Source: Bacillus sp. Marseille-Q3570 (GTDB lineage: Bacteria > Bacillota > Bacilli > Bacillales > Fictibacillaceae). From it: a DNA stretch of 64,000 nucleotides. The notes below the pieces were generated by a model, which worked only from the letters and a program-made list of their open reading frames with translations, was not told the origin of the DNA and ran no database searches. The position numbers and the translations under genes were made by a program. Below, one piece after another: positions 25,204-33,914 of the stretch (positions are counted from its first letter, which is position 1; every line of letters begins with the position of its first letter). The stretch is taken from contig NZ_CAMGYZ010000010.1 in assembly GCF_946151055.1 (NCBI RefSeq), positions 62,001 through 126,000 on the forward strand. The letters are read 5' to 3'.

Positions 25204-26019
25204 ATGCTAGAAAAGTATCAAAGACTTCAGGACTTATTACGAGAAATGGAAACGGTTGTCATTGCGTTTTCAGGTGGGGTAGACAGCACTTTTTTACTGA
25301 AAACATCCATTGACACACTTGGCGAAGAAAAGGTGCTTGCTGTGACAGCAGATAGTGAAACCTACCCGTTTGAGGAATTGGAAGAAGCGAAGGAACTGGC
25401 GGCTATGTTAGGAGCGAGACATGAAGTGATTGAAACTTCAGAGCTGGAGATTCCAGGGTATTCGGAAAATACACCGAATCGGTGCTACTTCTGTAAGAAA
25501 AGTTTGTTCGAACATCTTGTTCCGATCATGAAGGCGAAGAACTACCGGAATATCGCTTTCGGTCTTATCGCAGATGATCTGGGCGAACATCGTCCGGGGA
25601 CGAAAGCGGCGAAAGAATATAATGTGAGGGGGCCTCTTCAGGAGGCAGGCCTTTATAAAAGCGAAATCCGCGAGCTGTCCCAGCAAATGGGGCTTCCGAC
25701 ATGGGACAAGCCATCATTCGCGTGTCTTTCTTCACGGATCGCCTATGGGGAAAAGATCACGATCGATAAATTGAGGATGGTTGATGAGTCGGAAAAAGTG
25801 ATCCGCGGATTGGGGATCAGGCAGGTTCGTGTCCGCACTCATGGCGATATAGCCCGGATCGAGGTTGAACCAGAATCAATGGGTCAACTGTTGGACCATC
25901 ATCAAGAAGTGGAAGAAAAATTGAAAGAGATTGGTTACGCATATGTGACAATGGACTTGACAGGGTATAAAAGCGGCAGTATGAATAAGGTTCTTGGAAC
26001 AGAAGTGGGGCTTGCATAG
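25204..26019 (+). CDS. larE: ATP-dependent sacrificial sulfur transferase LarE
   Basis: 271 residues from ATG 25204, which has AGAGG nine bases upstream; ATG 25195 lies directly on that site. PP-loop motif VIAFSGGVDSTFLLKT near the N-terminus, then the conserved PNRCYFCKKSLFEHL segment holding the Cys region, and LSSRIAYGEKIT. LarE inserts sulfur into the pyridinium biscarboxylate mononucleotide to build the nickel-pincer cofactor, giving up its own Cys sulfur in the well-studied type. It is first in the operon larE, Ni transporter, larB, larC. Confidence 0.93.
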   Translation: MLEKYQRLQDLLREMETVVIAFSGGVDSTFLLKTSIDTLGEEKVLAVTADSETYPFEELEEAKELAAMLGARHEVIETSELEIPGYSENTPNRCYFCKKSLFEHLVPIMKAKNYRNIAFGLIADDLGEHRPGTKAAKEYNVRGPLQEAGLYKSEIRELSQQMGLPTWDKPSFACLSSRIAYGEKITIDKLRMVDESEKVIRGLGIRQVRVRTHGDIARIEVEPESMGQLLDHHQEVEEKLKEIGYAYVTMDLTGYKSGSMNKVLGTEVGLA

Positions 26020-26636
26020 TGGAAGATGTCGCAACTTTATTAGGAATCGGGTTCTTGCTCGGTTTCAAGCATGCTTTGGAGCCTGACCATGTCATCGCAG
26101 TGTCTACCATGGTGGGAAAACATAAGTCCACTTTGAAGTCCAGCTTTCTCGGTTTGTTCTGGGGAATTGGACACACGTTGACGTTGTTAGTCGTATTTTT
26201 ACTTTTATCAGTAATGGATACGAGGATTCCAGGATCCTGGGAGATGACGTTTGAAATCATTGTCGGTTTGATGTTGATTTACCTTGGATTCTCGTCATTT
26301 TCAGCAAGTAAATCTTACAAGGTCAGAAAAGATAAAGGTTCTGAAAACCATTTAATCCTCAAATCGATGTTCATCGGACAAATCCATGGCTTGGCGGGGA
26401 GTGCCGCCATGACTCTTCTGCTGGTTTCCATGGTGACGACATTTTCTGATTCGTTGGTTTACATCGGTTTGTTCGGTATCGGTACAATCCTCGGGATGCT
26501 CGTGTTCACTGTGATATTAAGCATCCCTTATCGTATTTCGTCGGGAAAATATAAGATGAATCATTTCTTGCATACGGCAGCTTCAGTGATCAGTATTACA
26601 TATGGAGTATGGTACATTTACGCCATTGCCGGTTAA
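26019..26636 (+). CDS. Nickel/cobalt transporter, UreH/NicO-like
   Basis: 205 residues, six membrane helices. The helix 1-2 region holds HALEPDHV, an HX4DH nickel/cobalt-permease signature, and GIGHTLTLL follows. A second HGLAGSAA motif lies in the middle. The GTG start overlaps the TAG stop of larE by one base, so the two genes are translationally coupled. In this operon its job is almost surely to supply nickel for LarC. UreH-like proteins elsewhere serve urease; no urease genes are present here. Confidence 0.85.
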   Translation: MEDVATLLGIGFLLGFKHALEPDHVIAVSTMVGKHKSTLKSSFLGLFWGIGHTLTLLVVFLLLSVMDTRIPGSWEMTFEIIVGLMLIYLGFSSFSASKSYKVRKDKGSENHLILKSMFIGQIHGLAGSAAMTLLLVSMVTTFSDSLVYIGLFGIGTILGMLVFTVILSIPYRISSGKYKMNHFLHTAASVISITYGVWYIYAIAG

Positions 26637-26677
26637 TCAAGACTTATTACAATTAACGAATAACAGCGGGTGATAGA

Positions 26678-27376
26678 ATGGAGAAAAAATTTGAAGATTT
26701 AGGGTTCAGTAAAGTGGATATCGATCGTGAGAAACGTACTGGTTTCCCGGAGGTCATTTACGGTGAAGGAAAGACGGAAGATCAGATTTCTAAAATCATG
26801 GAGAGGTTGATTGCCCATCATGGAAAGGTGATGGTGACGAGATTATCAGCGGAAAAAGCGGAGGGATTATATACCCGATTCCCTAAAGCGGAATATGATG
26901 AGGTTTCGAGGATCTTGCGCTATGGTGTTTCCAACCGACAATACAGAGGGGAAGTCATGGTTTTGTGTGCCGGGACTTCGGATCTGCCTGTTGCAGAAGA
27001 AGCTGCAGTGACAGCAGAATGGATGGGGTGTAAAGTGAAACGGCTTTATGATGTAGGAGTCGCTGGAATCGATCGCCTGCTTGCTTACAGGGATGCGATT
27101 ACAAAAGCCAGTGTCCTTATCGTGGTTGCAGGGATGGAGGGGGCCTTGCCAAGTGTGGTGGGCGGATTCGTGCGTCGTCCAGTCATCGCGGTCCCGACAT
27201 CTGTCGGTTACGGTGCACATTTGGAAGGTTTGACACCATTACTGGGGATGTTGACATCTTGTGCGTCTGGTATGAGTGTGGTCAATATCGATAATGGTTT
27301 CGGGGCTGCCTACCAGGCGTCGCTCATTTTGCAGCTTGCCACTGAGGGGGTAGACAATGAATTGTCTTTATCTTGA
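26678..27376 (+). CDS. larB: Nickel-pincer cofactor biosynthesis protein LarB
   Basis: 232 residues. C-terminal part resembles the PurE/NCAIR mutase fold (VLCAGTSDLPVAEEAAVTAE, VAGMEGALPSVVGGFVRRPV, PTSVGYGAHLEGLTPLLGML), as known for LarB, which carboxylates and hydrolyses nicotinic acid adenine dinucleotide to the pyridinium-3,5-biscarboxylate mononucleotide. The N-terminal helical part fits the family. The last 20 bases overlap the larC start. Confidence 0.94.
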   Translation: MEKKFEDLGFSKVDIDREKRTGFPEVIYGEGKTEDQISKIMERLIAHHGKVMVTRLSAEKAEGLYTRFPKAEYDEVSRILRYGVSNRQYRGEVMVLCAGTSDLPVAEEAAVTAEWMGCKVKRLYDVGVAGIDRLLAYRDAITKASVLIVVAGMEGALPSVVGGFVRRPVIAVPTSVGYGAHLEGLTPLLGMLTSCASGMSVVNIDNGFGAAYQASLILQLATEGVDNELSLS

Positions 27377-28604
27377 TTGCCAATCGGGGATTTCTGGTGA
27401 CATGACATTGACCGCACTGATCGACCTAGGAGCGGATATCCAATATATAACTGAGGAACTGCAAAAACTGCCGATCGATGAGTTCAACCTGGGAGTGAAA
27501 CAGGTCGACAAGAAAGGTATCGCCTCCAAGGAGTTGGTTCTGGAACTGTCCAACCCGGCAGCCGGTCATCATCATTCACACGAACATCATCACGGCCATG
27601 TACATAATCGCCACCAACATGAACATCGGAAGGCAGCGTCCATCCTGAAGATGATCGAACAAAGTGACCTGCCTGTCCGTGTAAAGGAGAGAAGCAAATC
27701 TGTATTTGAAGTGATCGCCCAGGCAGAAGGAAAAATACATGGAATGGATCCGGTTGATGTCCATTTCCACGAAGTAGGGGCGATGGACTCGATCATCGAT
27801 GTGATCGGTGTATGCCTTGCTCTGGAAAATCTGAATGTCGGACGGATCGTCGCTTCACCAGTCCCGACGGGGTATGGGAAGGTACAGATGGCCCATGGAC
27901 TTTATCCCATTCCTGCTCCTGCTACCACTGAAATCCTTAAAGGGATTACCCTTGCTGATTTCCCTGTGGAAGCCGAGTTGACAACACCAACTGGAGCGGG
28001 TTTTTTGAAAGCGCTTGTGTCAGAATTCGGCCACATTCCTGCAGTCACCATGGAAAGGATCGGATATGGGGCAGGCAAGAAGGACTTTGACCATCCGAAT
28101 GTATTACGGGCCATCTTATTTGAAGACCAATCGGTTGAACGTGATCGGGAGGAGATAGTAGTCCTCGAGTGCCAGATCGACGATATGACCGGCGAGGCGT
28201 TTGGATATGTGATGGAGAAATTGTTTGAATCAAGAGCACTGGATGCCTATTATACACCTGTGCAAATGAAGAAGAATCGACCGGGCACACTGCTTACAGT
28301 TTTAGCTCGTCCAACCGATTCGGTAAGGCTGGAGGAAATCTTATTATGTGAAACCTCGACGTTCGGGGTAAGGAAATCTACGTGGAGCAGGATCGTCCTG
28401 GAACGCCGGTTCGAAATAGTGGAGACCCGTTTTGGGAACATATCCGTAAAAATAGGCGTTAAGAATCATAAAGTCTATCAGGTTTCCCCCGAATATGAGG
28501 AAATCCGTGAAGCGGCTAAGAAATACGGAAAACCTTTCGAGGAAATTTATTTTACAGTGAAAGAGAAAGCCCAGTTCCTTTTTTCAACGGTTCACCATCT
28601 CTAG
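27357..28604 (+). CDS. larC: Nickel insertion protein LarC (single-frame)
   Basis: 415 residues starting with the family signature LYLDCQSGISGDMTLTALIDLG. Residues 71-90 contain 12 His in 20, a nickel-storage-type linker. Then VDVHFHEVGAMDSIIDVIG, PVPTGYGKVQMAHGLYPIPA and the C-terminal LarC2-like part (LECQIDDMTGEAFGYVMEKL). LarC inserts nickel into the pincer in a CTP-dependent step. In Lactobacillus plantarum the two halves are joined by programmed frameshifting; here they form one continuous reading frame. It ends the operon, before a terminator. Confidence 0.94.
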   Translation: MNCLYLDCQSGISGDMTLTALIDLGADIQYITEELQKLPIDEFNLGVKQVDKKGIASKELVLELSNPAAGHHHSHEHHHGHVHNRHQHEHRKAASILKMIEQSDLPVRVKERSKSVFEVIAQAEGKIHGMDPVDVHFHEVGAMDSIIDVIGVCLALENLNVGRIVASPVPTGYGKVQMAHGLYPIPAPATTEILKGITLADFPVEAELTTPTGAGFLKALVSEFGHIPAVTMERIGYGAGKKDFDHPNVLRAILFEDQSVERDREEIVVLECQIDDMTGEAFGYVMEKLFESRALDAYYTPVQMKKNRPGTLLTVLARPTDSVRLEEILLCETSTFGVRKSTWSRIVLERRFEIVETRFGNISVKIGVKNHKVYQVSPEYEEIREAAKKYGKPFEEIYFTVKEKAQFLFSTVHHL

Positions 28605-28632
28605 TAAAATAATCCTTCTTACCGGAAGATAC

Positions 28633-28666
28633 GGAGGTCCAAAAAGAGTGGACCTCCTATCCTTTT
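28633..28666 (+). terminator. Rho-independent terminator after larC
   Basis: A perfect 8-bp stem GGAGGTCC/GGACCTCC is followed by TATCCTTTTGG. It separates the lar operon from the sugar-acid operon. Confidence 0.8.
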
Positions 28667-28729
28667 GGTAAAGAAATTCATAACCATTGTCCTATTTTTA
28701 AGAATTGTGAGAATATTTTTAATAATATA

Positions 28730-28758
28730 TTGACAACTTAAAAACAGTTTCATAACAT
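28730..28758 (+). promoter_or_regulatory. Sigma-A promoter of the TRAP/sugar-acid operon
   Basis: A perfect TTGACA is followed after 17 bases by TAACAT. The first IclR-type palindrome starts 26 bases downstream of the -10 box. Confidence 0.65.
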
Positions 28759-28783
28759 TAGTTTCACAAGTATATAAAACATG

Positions 28784-28800
28784 GTTTTATAATGTAAAAC
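28784..28800. promoter_or_regulatory. Putative IclR operator 1
   Basis: GTTTTATAATGTAAAAC, a 17-bp inverted repeat with one imperfect pair. The same palindrome recurs at 28859-28875 and 39222-39238, always before operons of the sugar-acid region that contains the IclR gene. Confidence 0.75.
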
Positions 28801-28858
28801 AATTCAGTTCGAAATTGGTTGCGCTTACATATATTTCATCCCCTTATTACAGAACGAG

Positions 28859-28875
28859 GTTTTATATTATAAAAC
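28859..28875. promoter_or_regulatory. Putative IclR operator 2
   Basis: GTTTTATATTATAAAAC, a perfect 17-bp palindrome 20 bases before the first TRAP binding-protein gene, next to its ribosome binding site. A right half-site of cre type (CGCTTACA, 28823-28830) lies between the two operators, too weak to call. Confidence 0.75.
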
Positions 28876-28895
28876 AAATATGAGGAGGCAATCGC

Positions 28896-29918
28896 ATGAA
28901 GAAATGTTGGACGTTCCTTTGTTTGGTCTTACTGTCGGCCTCGCTGTTACTGGCAGGCTGCAATGCAACGGGGCTTGGAGAAGCGGGCGGAGGCAAAACA
29001 CAAACACTGAAAGTAGCGAATTATTTTGCTTCTGATCACCCGCAAAACGTTGCGTTGAGGGAAAAGTTCAAGCCCCTGGTAGAGGAAGGATCGGAAGGTA
29101 CCTTGAAGGTAGAAATCTATGACAACAGCCAGCTAGGTGCCGAACAGGAATTTTATGATGGGGTCCGTAACGGGACGATTGAAATGGGCATTCCAGGAAT
29201 GATCATGCAGTCATCGATTGAAAAACTCGGCGTGACAGAATGGCCTTTTTTGTTCAAGGATTATGAACATACGAAAAAAGTATTGAATGGTCCGATCGGT
29301 GATGAATTGTTGGAAGACCTTGAAAAAAAGCATGGCGTCCATCCTCTTGCATGGAGTGCGAATGGATTCAGGATGTTCTCTAGTAACAAGGAATTAGCAT
29401 CGATAGATGATTTTAAGGATTTGCGGCTCAGGATGCCGAACATCGAACATTACATCGATCTCGGGAAAGCGCTTGGTGCTACAGTCAGTCCGATGCCGAT
29501 TTCAGAAGTGTTCACCGCTCTGGAACAGAATGTCGTCGATGGCCAGGATAACCCGATTGCTACGCTCCGGGCCTCTGGTTGGTATGAAGTCCAGGATTAT
29601 GTGCTTGAATCCCGGCATATGTTCAGCCCGAACTTATACATCATCAATAGCAAGGTTTGGGAAGGGCTGACCGAAGACCAACAAAAGGTGATCGAAGATG
29701 CCGCACAAAAATCAGCGGATTATGAATTTGAATTGATGCAGAAAAGCTATGAAGAAGACAAGAAGTTTCTTGAAGACAAAGGGATCGAATTCATTACACC
29801 GAGTGAAGAATTCCAAACTGAGATGGAAAAGGCGACAGAGCCTTTATATGAAAGCTATTATGAAAAATTCCCTTGGGCGGAAGACATCGTGGAAGGTATC
29901 AGAGGACAAGCAGAATAG
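28896..29918 (+). CDS. TRAP transporter substrate-binding lipoprotein (DctP family), first copy
   Basis: 340 residues. Lipobox LLLAGC puts the lipidated Cys at residue 22. DctP features: NYFASDHPQN, GAEQEFYDGVRNGTIEMG, LRLRMPNIEHYIDLGKALGA with the substrate-binding Arg, SPMPISEVFTALEQNVVDGQ and DNPIATLRASGWYEVQDYV. It captures an acidic solute, probably an aldonate or uronate given the neighbours, for the DctQM channel downstream. First gene after two IclR-type palindromes; GAGGAGG lies 7 bases before the ATG. Confidence 0.93.
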   Translation: MKKCWTFLCLVLLSASLLLAGCNATGLGEAGGGKTQTLKVANYFASDHPQNVALREKFKPLVEEGSEGTLKVEIYDNSQLGAEQEFYDGVRNGTIEMGIPGMIMQSSIEKLGVTEWPFLFKDYEHTKKVLNGPIGDELLEDLEKKHGVHPLAWSANGFRMFSSNKELASIDDFKDLRLRMPNIEHYIDLGKALGATVSPMPISEVFTALEQNVVDGQDNPIATLRASGWYEVQDYVLESRHMFSPNLYIINSKVWEGLTEDQQKVIEDAAQKSADYEFELMQKSYEEDKKFLEDKGIEFITPSEEFQTEMEKATEPLYESYYEKFPWAEDIVEGIRGQAE

Positions 29919-29933
29919 AATGGGGTGAGTCTT

Positions 29934-30479
29934 TTGCAGATGCTGGTCAAGATCATAAATCAAACGTTGAACATCCTGATTGCATTGGCTTTGACGTTCA
30001 TGGCTGTGCTCGTTTTTGGAAACGTTGTCTTAAGATACGCGTTCAACTCGGGGATCACCTGGTCGGAGGAGATGTCACGCTTTCTCTTTGTCTGGCTCGT
30101 TTTCCTGGGAGCGATCGCGGCTTTCAAAGATAACATGCATCTCGGGATGGATCTTATTACAAACCTATTACCTAAGCCATTGAAGAAAATCGTCTTTGTT
30201 CTCAGTAACATGCTCGTCCTCTATGTATTGTGGCTGTTGTTCAATGGAAGTCTGCGTATGACGTTGCTCAACATGGGAAGTCTCGCACCAGCGACCAAAC
30301 TCCCGCTTGGATTCGTCTATGGCGTCGGTGTCATTACGAGTGTAAGCATGGCATTGATTGTCGTAAGGAATCTATTAGCTGCGTTTAAACGATCTAGTAA
30401 GTCTGGCAATCTATCAATGGTTCCTGATCATAAAAATGATGTTCCAGAAGACCCATCAGTCAAAGTTCAGAACATGTAG
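29934..30479 (+). CDS. TRAP transporter small permease (DctQ family)
   Basis: About 181 residues with four membrane helices and the family motif TWSEEMSRFLFVWLVFLGA near residue 45-65. The start is uncertain: TTG 29934 has GGGGTGA five bases upstream, while GTG 29925 and ATG 29940 fit less well. The C-terminal tail is long and charged. It forms the membrane complex with the DctM protein encoded 15 bases downstream. Confidence 0.9.
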   Translation: MQMLVKIINQTLNILIALALTFMAVLVFGNVVLRYAFNSGITWSEEMSRFLFVWLVFLGAIAAFKDNMHLGMDLITNLLPKPLKKIVFVLSNMLVLYVLWLLFNGSLRMTLLNMGSLAPATKLPLGFVYGVGVITSVSMALIVVRNLLAAFKRSSKSGNLSMVPDHKNDVPEDPSVKVQNM

Positions 30480-30494
30480 AAAGGGGAGGGAGAA

Positions 30495-31772
30495 ATGGCA
30501 CTTGGTGTATTCCTCGGTTCATTATTCGGCGCACTGGCTCTTGGTGTACCGATTGCATTTTCACTGCTTCTCAGCGGCATAGCATTGATGATCCTGTTAG
30601 GGATGTTCGACAGTCAGATCATTGCTCAAAATTTGATCAATGGGGCCAATAACTTCGCATTGATGGCTATTCCATTTTTCATCTTGGCCGGTGAGTTGAT
30701 GAACGCAGGCGGTATTTCAAAAAGGGTTGTATCATTCGCCATGTCTTTGGTTGGACATATCCGAGGAGGCTTAGGCTATGTAGCAATCTTGGCGAGTGTG
30801 TTGTTCGCCGGCCTATCTGGTTCAGCTGTAGCAGACACGGCAGCTCTTGGAGCGATCCTGATACCAATGATGCTTTCAAAGGGTTATGACAAGGCACGGT
30901 CGACCGGATTGATCGCTTCGGCAGGTATCATCGCACCTGTCATCCCACCAAGTATTCCGATGATCATCTTCGGAGTCGTAAGCGGTGTTTCGATCACACG
31001 TCTATTCATGGGTGGGATCGTACCCGGAATCATGATGGCGCTGGGACTTGCCATCGTTTGGACGTTGATATCCAGAAGGGACAAGACTGAATTACCTCCA
31101 CGTAAATCAATGAAAGAGGTCTGGAAATTGACCAGACAGACAAGCTGGGCACTTTTGCTCCCGATCATCATTATCGGTGGAATACGCGGAGGGATCTTCA
31201 CACCTACAGAAGCATCGGTGGTCGCAGTTTTTTATGCAATTTTTGTCGGATTCTTCGTCTATCGTGAGTTGAAAATCGCAGATCTATATGAAGTCCTTGT
31301 TACATCTGCGAAAACAACAAGTGTAGTCATGTTCGTCGCTGCAGCGGCCATGGTGTCCGCCTGGTTGATTACGGTGGCACAGGTGCCAGCAGATATGGCT
31401 ACCATGCTAGGACCGCTTATTGAAAGACCGATGTTGCTGATGCTTGTCATCACAGTATTGATCCTTGCCATCGGACTTGTCATGGATTTGACACCGGCCA
31501 TTCTGATCTTCACGCCAGTATTGATCCCAGTCATCAAGATGGCGGGGATCGACCCAGTGTATTTCGGCATCGTGATGGTCATCAACTTATGTATCGGCTT
31601 GATTACACCACCGGTAGGAACCGTCCTGTATGTTGGATGCGGAATCAGTAAGATCTCGATCGTCGAGCTGGCAAAGGGTATCTGGCCATTCTTGCTCGTC
31701 CATGTCATCGTCCTGTTCTTGCTGATCCTATTCCCTTCACTCGTTATGGTACCGCTTGAGTGGTTGATGTAG
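30495..31772 (+). CDS. TRAP transporter large permease (DctM family)
   Basis: 425 residues, about 11-12 membrane helices. Motifs: NFALMAIPFFILAGELMNAG, FAGLSGSAVADTAALGAILI, GIIAPVIPPSIPMIIFGVVS and GIVMVINLCIGLITPPVGTV, all typical of DctM. It is the Na+-coupled channel subunit. Complete, with GGGGAGGG seven bases before the ATG. Only one DctQM pair serves two binding proteins (28896 and 32861). Confidence 0.95.
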   Translation: MALGVFLGSLFGALALGVPIAFSLLLSGIALMILLGMFDSQIIAQNLINGANNFALMAIPFFILAGELMNAGGISKRVVSFAMSLVGHIRGGLGYVAILASVLFAGLSGSAVADTAALGAILIPMMLSKGYDKARSTGLIASAGIIAPVIPPSIPMIIFGVVSGVSITRLFMGGIVPGIMMALGLAIVWTLISRRDKTELPPRKSMKEVWKLTRQTSWALLLPIIIIGGIRGGIFTPTEASVVAVFYAIFVGFFVYRELKIADLYEVLVTSAKTTSVVMFVAAAAMVSAWLITVAQVPADMATMLGPLIERPMLLMLVITVLILAIGLVMDLTPAILIFTPVLIPVIKMAGIDPVYFGIVMVINLCIGLITPPVGTVLYVGCGISKISIVELAKGIWPFLLVHVIVLFLLILFPSLVMVPLEWLM

Positions 31773-31811
31773 ACAATGAAGGGAAGCAATCGGTAAGAAG
31801 GAGAGGATACA

Positions 31812-32840
31812 GTGGAAAAATGGAAAGTGGTCGTGACCGATTGGGAATACGAAGACCTGGAATATGAACGATCTATATTGGAAGATGTAAGGTTTGAGCT
31901 CATCGGTGCCCAATGCCGGACCGAAGAGGAAGTGATTGAAGCATGCCGTGACGCTGATGCTCTGATCAACCAGTATGCCCCTTTGTCTAAACACGTACTT
32001 GATGGGTTGGAAAAATGCAAGGTGATCACCCGTTATGGTGTGGGCGTGAACACGATCGATGTAGAAACCGCTACTGAAAACAGGATTTGTGTCGCAAATG
32101 TACCTGATTATTGTATGGATGAAGTATCCGACCATGCCTTTGCTTTGTTATTGAGTTGGGCAAGAAAAATCACATTGGCTGATCATACAGTCAAATCCGA
32201 TAAGTGGGATTTCAAAGTGACCCGTCCGATCCACCGTCTTAGAGGCAGGACACTTGGATTGGTAGGGTTCGGAAAAATACCACAGGCGCTTGCGGAGAAG
32301 GTGAAACCGTTCGGCTTTACTGTTGTTGCCTATGATCCCTATTGTACGGAAGATACGGCCAGGGAAAAAGATGTCACCCTCGTCAGTCTGGATCAACTAT
32401 GCCGTAGGTCTGACATCGTCTCCGTACATGCCCCTTTGACAGACAACACAAAAGGGATGATCGGTGAACCTCAATTCCGGGTGATGAAAAAGCATGTGTT
32501 CATCATCAATACATCAAGAGGTCCTGTCATCGATGAACACGCTTTAGTCAAAGCGCTTGAAGATAAGCGTATTGCTGGTGCTGCATTGGATGTCGTCGAA
32601 CAAGAGCCGATTCCACGGCACCATCCACTATTGACGATGGACAATGTGATATTGACTCCGCACGTCGCCTGGTATTCAGAAGAGGCCGAAAAGGAGATGA
32701 GGCAAAAAGCTGCGCTTGGTGTCAAGGAAGTACTGCTGCATAAACAGTATCCGAAATACCTCGTCAACAAGGATGTACAAGAGCTCCTTCAACTTAAGGA
32801 AGCAGGACGGGACGACCAATATCTGACGAATGTCAACTAA
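31812..32840 (+). CDS. D-2-hydroxyacid dehydrogenase (CtBP-like)
   Basis: 342 residues from a GTG start. D-isomer-specific 2-hydroxyacid dehydrogenase pattern: RYGVGVNTIDVETATEN, Rossmann motif GLVGFGKIPQALAEKVKPFG, the SVHAPLTDNTKGMIG segment, NTSRGPVIDEHALVKAL with catalytic Arg, E in VVEQEP and H in ILTPHVAWYSEEA. Enzymes of this type oxidise or reduce 2-hydroxy/2-keto acids with NAD(P). Between two TRAP binding-protein genes and next to a LarA homologue, it may handle the hydroxy-acid taken up or its epimer. Confidence 0.88.
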   Translation: MEKWKVVVTDWEYEDLEYERSILEDVRFELIGAQCRTEEEVIEACRDADALINQYAPLSKHVLDGLEKCKVITRYGVGVNTIDVETATENRICVANVPDYCMDEVSDHAFALLLSWARKITLADHTVKSDKWDFKVTRPIHRLRGRTLGLVGFGKIPQALAEKVKPFGFTVVAYDPYCTEDTAREKDVTLVSLDQLCRRSDIVSVHAPLTDNTKGMIGEPQFRVMKKHVFIINTSRGPVIDEHALVKALEDKRIAGAALDVVEQEPIPRHHPLLTMDNVILTPHVAWYSEEAEKEMRQKAALGVKEVLLHKQYPKYLVNKDVQELLQLKEAGRDDQYLTNVN

Positions 32841-32860
32841 CTTTTTAAGGGGGAAGTACA

Positions 32861-33895
32861 ATGAAAAAATGGAAAAGGACGATCGCAGGTTTAGTAAGTG
32901 CAAGTATTCTGGTTCTCGGTGCTTGTAGTGCCGGACAAACCACTTCTGGAGGAGAAAGCGGAATCCAGGAACGGACGATCAAAGCAGGGATCGGGTTGAA
33001 CGAAGATCATCCTGAAGGGCAAGCCCTGTTGAAATTCAAGGAAATCGTCGAGGAAAAGACCGACGGTAAAATCAAAGTTCAGACCTATTTTGCTTCACAA
33101 TTAGGGGATGACTTACAGATGACCGAAGCTTTGAAGTCTGGTACTCAAGAAGTGACGATCCCTTCAACATCGCCGCTTGTCGGTATGGTAAAAGAATTCG
33201 GGCTATTCGATTTTCCATTCCTGTTCAACTCTGAAGAAGAAGCGGATGCCGTATTAGATGGGGAAGTTGGACAAGCTATCCTGGAAAAACTCCCTGAACA
33301 TAACCTCGTAGGCTTGGCGTATTGGGAGAACGGATTCAGGAATATCACGAACAGTAAACATCCAATTGAAACCGCAGAAGACTTTGCAGGATTGAAAATA
33401 CGGACAATGCAAAATGAGGTCCATTTGGAAGCATTTCAAAAAATGGGTGCCAACCCTACACCAATGGCGTTTTCAGAAGTGTTCACCGCTTTAGAAAGCA
33501 AAACGGTCGATGGACAGGAAAATCCACTTGCGACAATCGAATCGAATAAGTTCTATGAAGTTCAGGATTATCTATCTGTAACCAATCATGTGTATACGCC
33601 ATTCGTGTTTTTGATGAGTAAAACCTTCTGGGACAAGTTATCAGATGAAGAAAAGAAAATCATGGAAGATGCTGCAGTCGAAGCAGGCAAATACAACAGG
33701 GAAATCAACCGCAAAGCGAACGAGGAATCCCTTCAGAATTTGAAGGACCAGGGTATGGAAGTGAATGAATTCAGCAATGAAGAAAAAGAAAAAGTGCAAG
33801 AACAGATCCAACCGGTCATCGATAAATTCGCTGAAAAATTCGGGGAAGATCTCTTCAAACAAATGACCGATCAATTGGAGGAACTACGTCAATAA
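32861..33895 (+). CDS. TRAP transporter substrate-binding lipoprotein (DctP family), second copy
   Basis: 344 residues, lipobox SILVLGAC with Cys at 22. Same DctP features as the first copy (ASQLGDDLQMTEALKSGTQE, GLKIRTMQNEVHLEAFQKMG, TPMAFSEVFTALESKTVDGQ, ENPLATIESNKFYEVQDYL), but clearly diverged from it (my estimate is well under half identical). Two binding proteins with a single DctQM pair suggest two related substrates share one channel. GGGGGAAG lies 7 bases before the ATG. Confidence 0.93.
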   Translation: MKKWKRTIAGLVSASILVLGACSAGQTTSGGESGIQERTIKAGIGLNEDHPEGQALLKFKEIVEEKTDGKIKVQTYFASQLGDDLQMTEALKSGTQEVTIPSTSPLVGMVKEFGLFDFPFLFNSEEEADAVLDGEVGQAILEKLPEHNLVGLAYWENGFRNITNSKHPIETAEDFAGLKIRTMQNEVHLEAFQKMGANPTPMAFSEVFTALESKTVDGQENPLATIESNKFYEVQDYLSVTNHVYTPFVFLMSKTFWDKLSDEEKKIMEDAAVEAGKYNREINRKANEESLQNLKDQGMEVNEFSNEEKEKVQEQIQPVIDKFAEKFGEDLFKQMTDQLEELRQ

Positions 33896-33914
33896 ATCAA
33901 GGAGGCGTCATCCT

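Noticed and set aside
31259-32029. Long antisense frame (256 codons) across the DctM and dehydrogenase genes
   Set aside because: Both genes on the plus strand are clear family members; the antisense product is Ser/Thr-rich, low-complexity and lacks a binding site.
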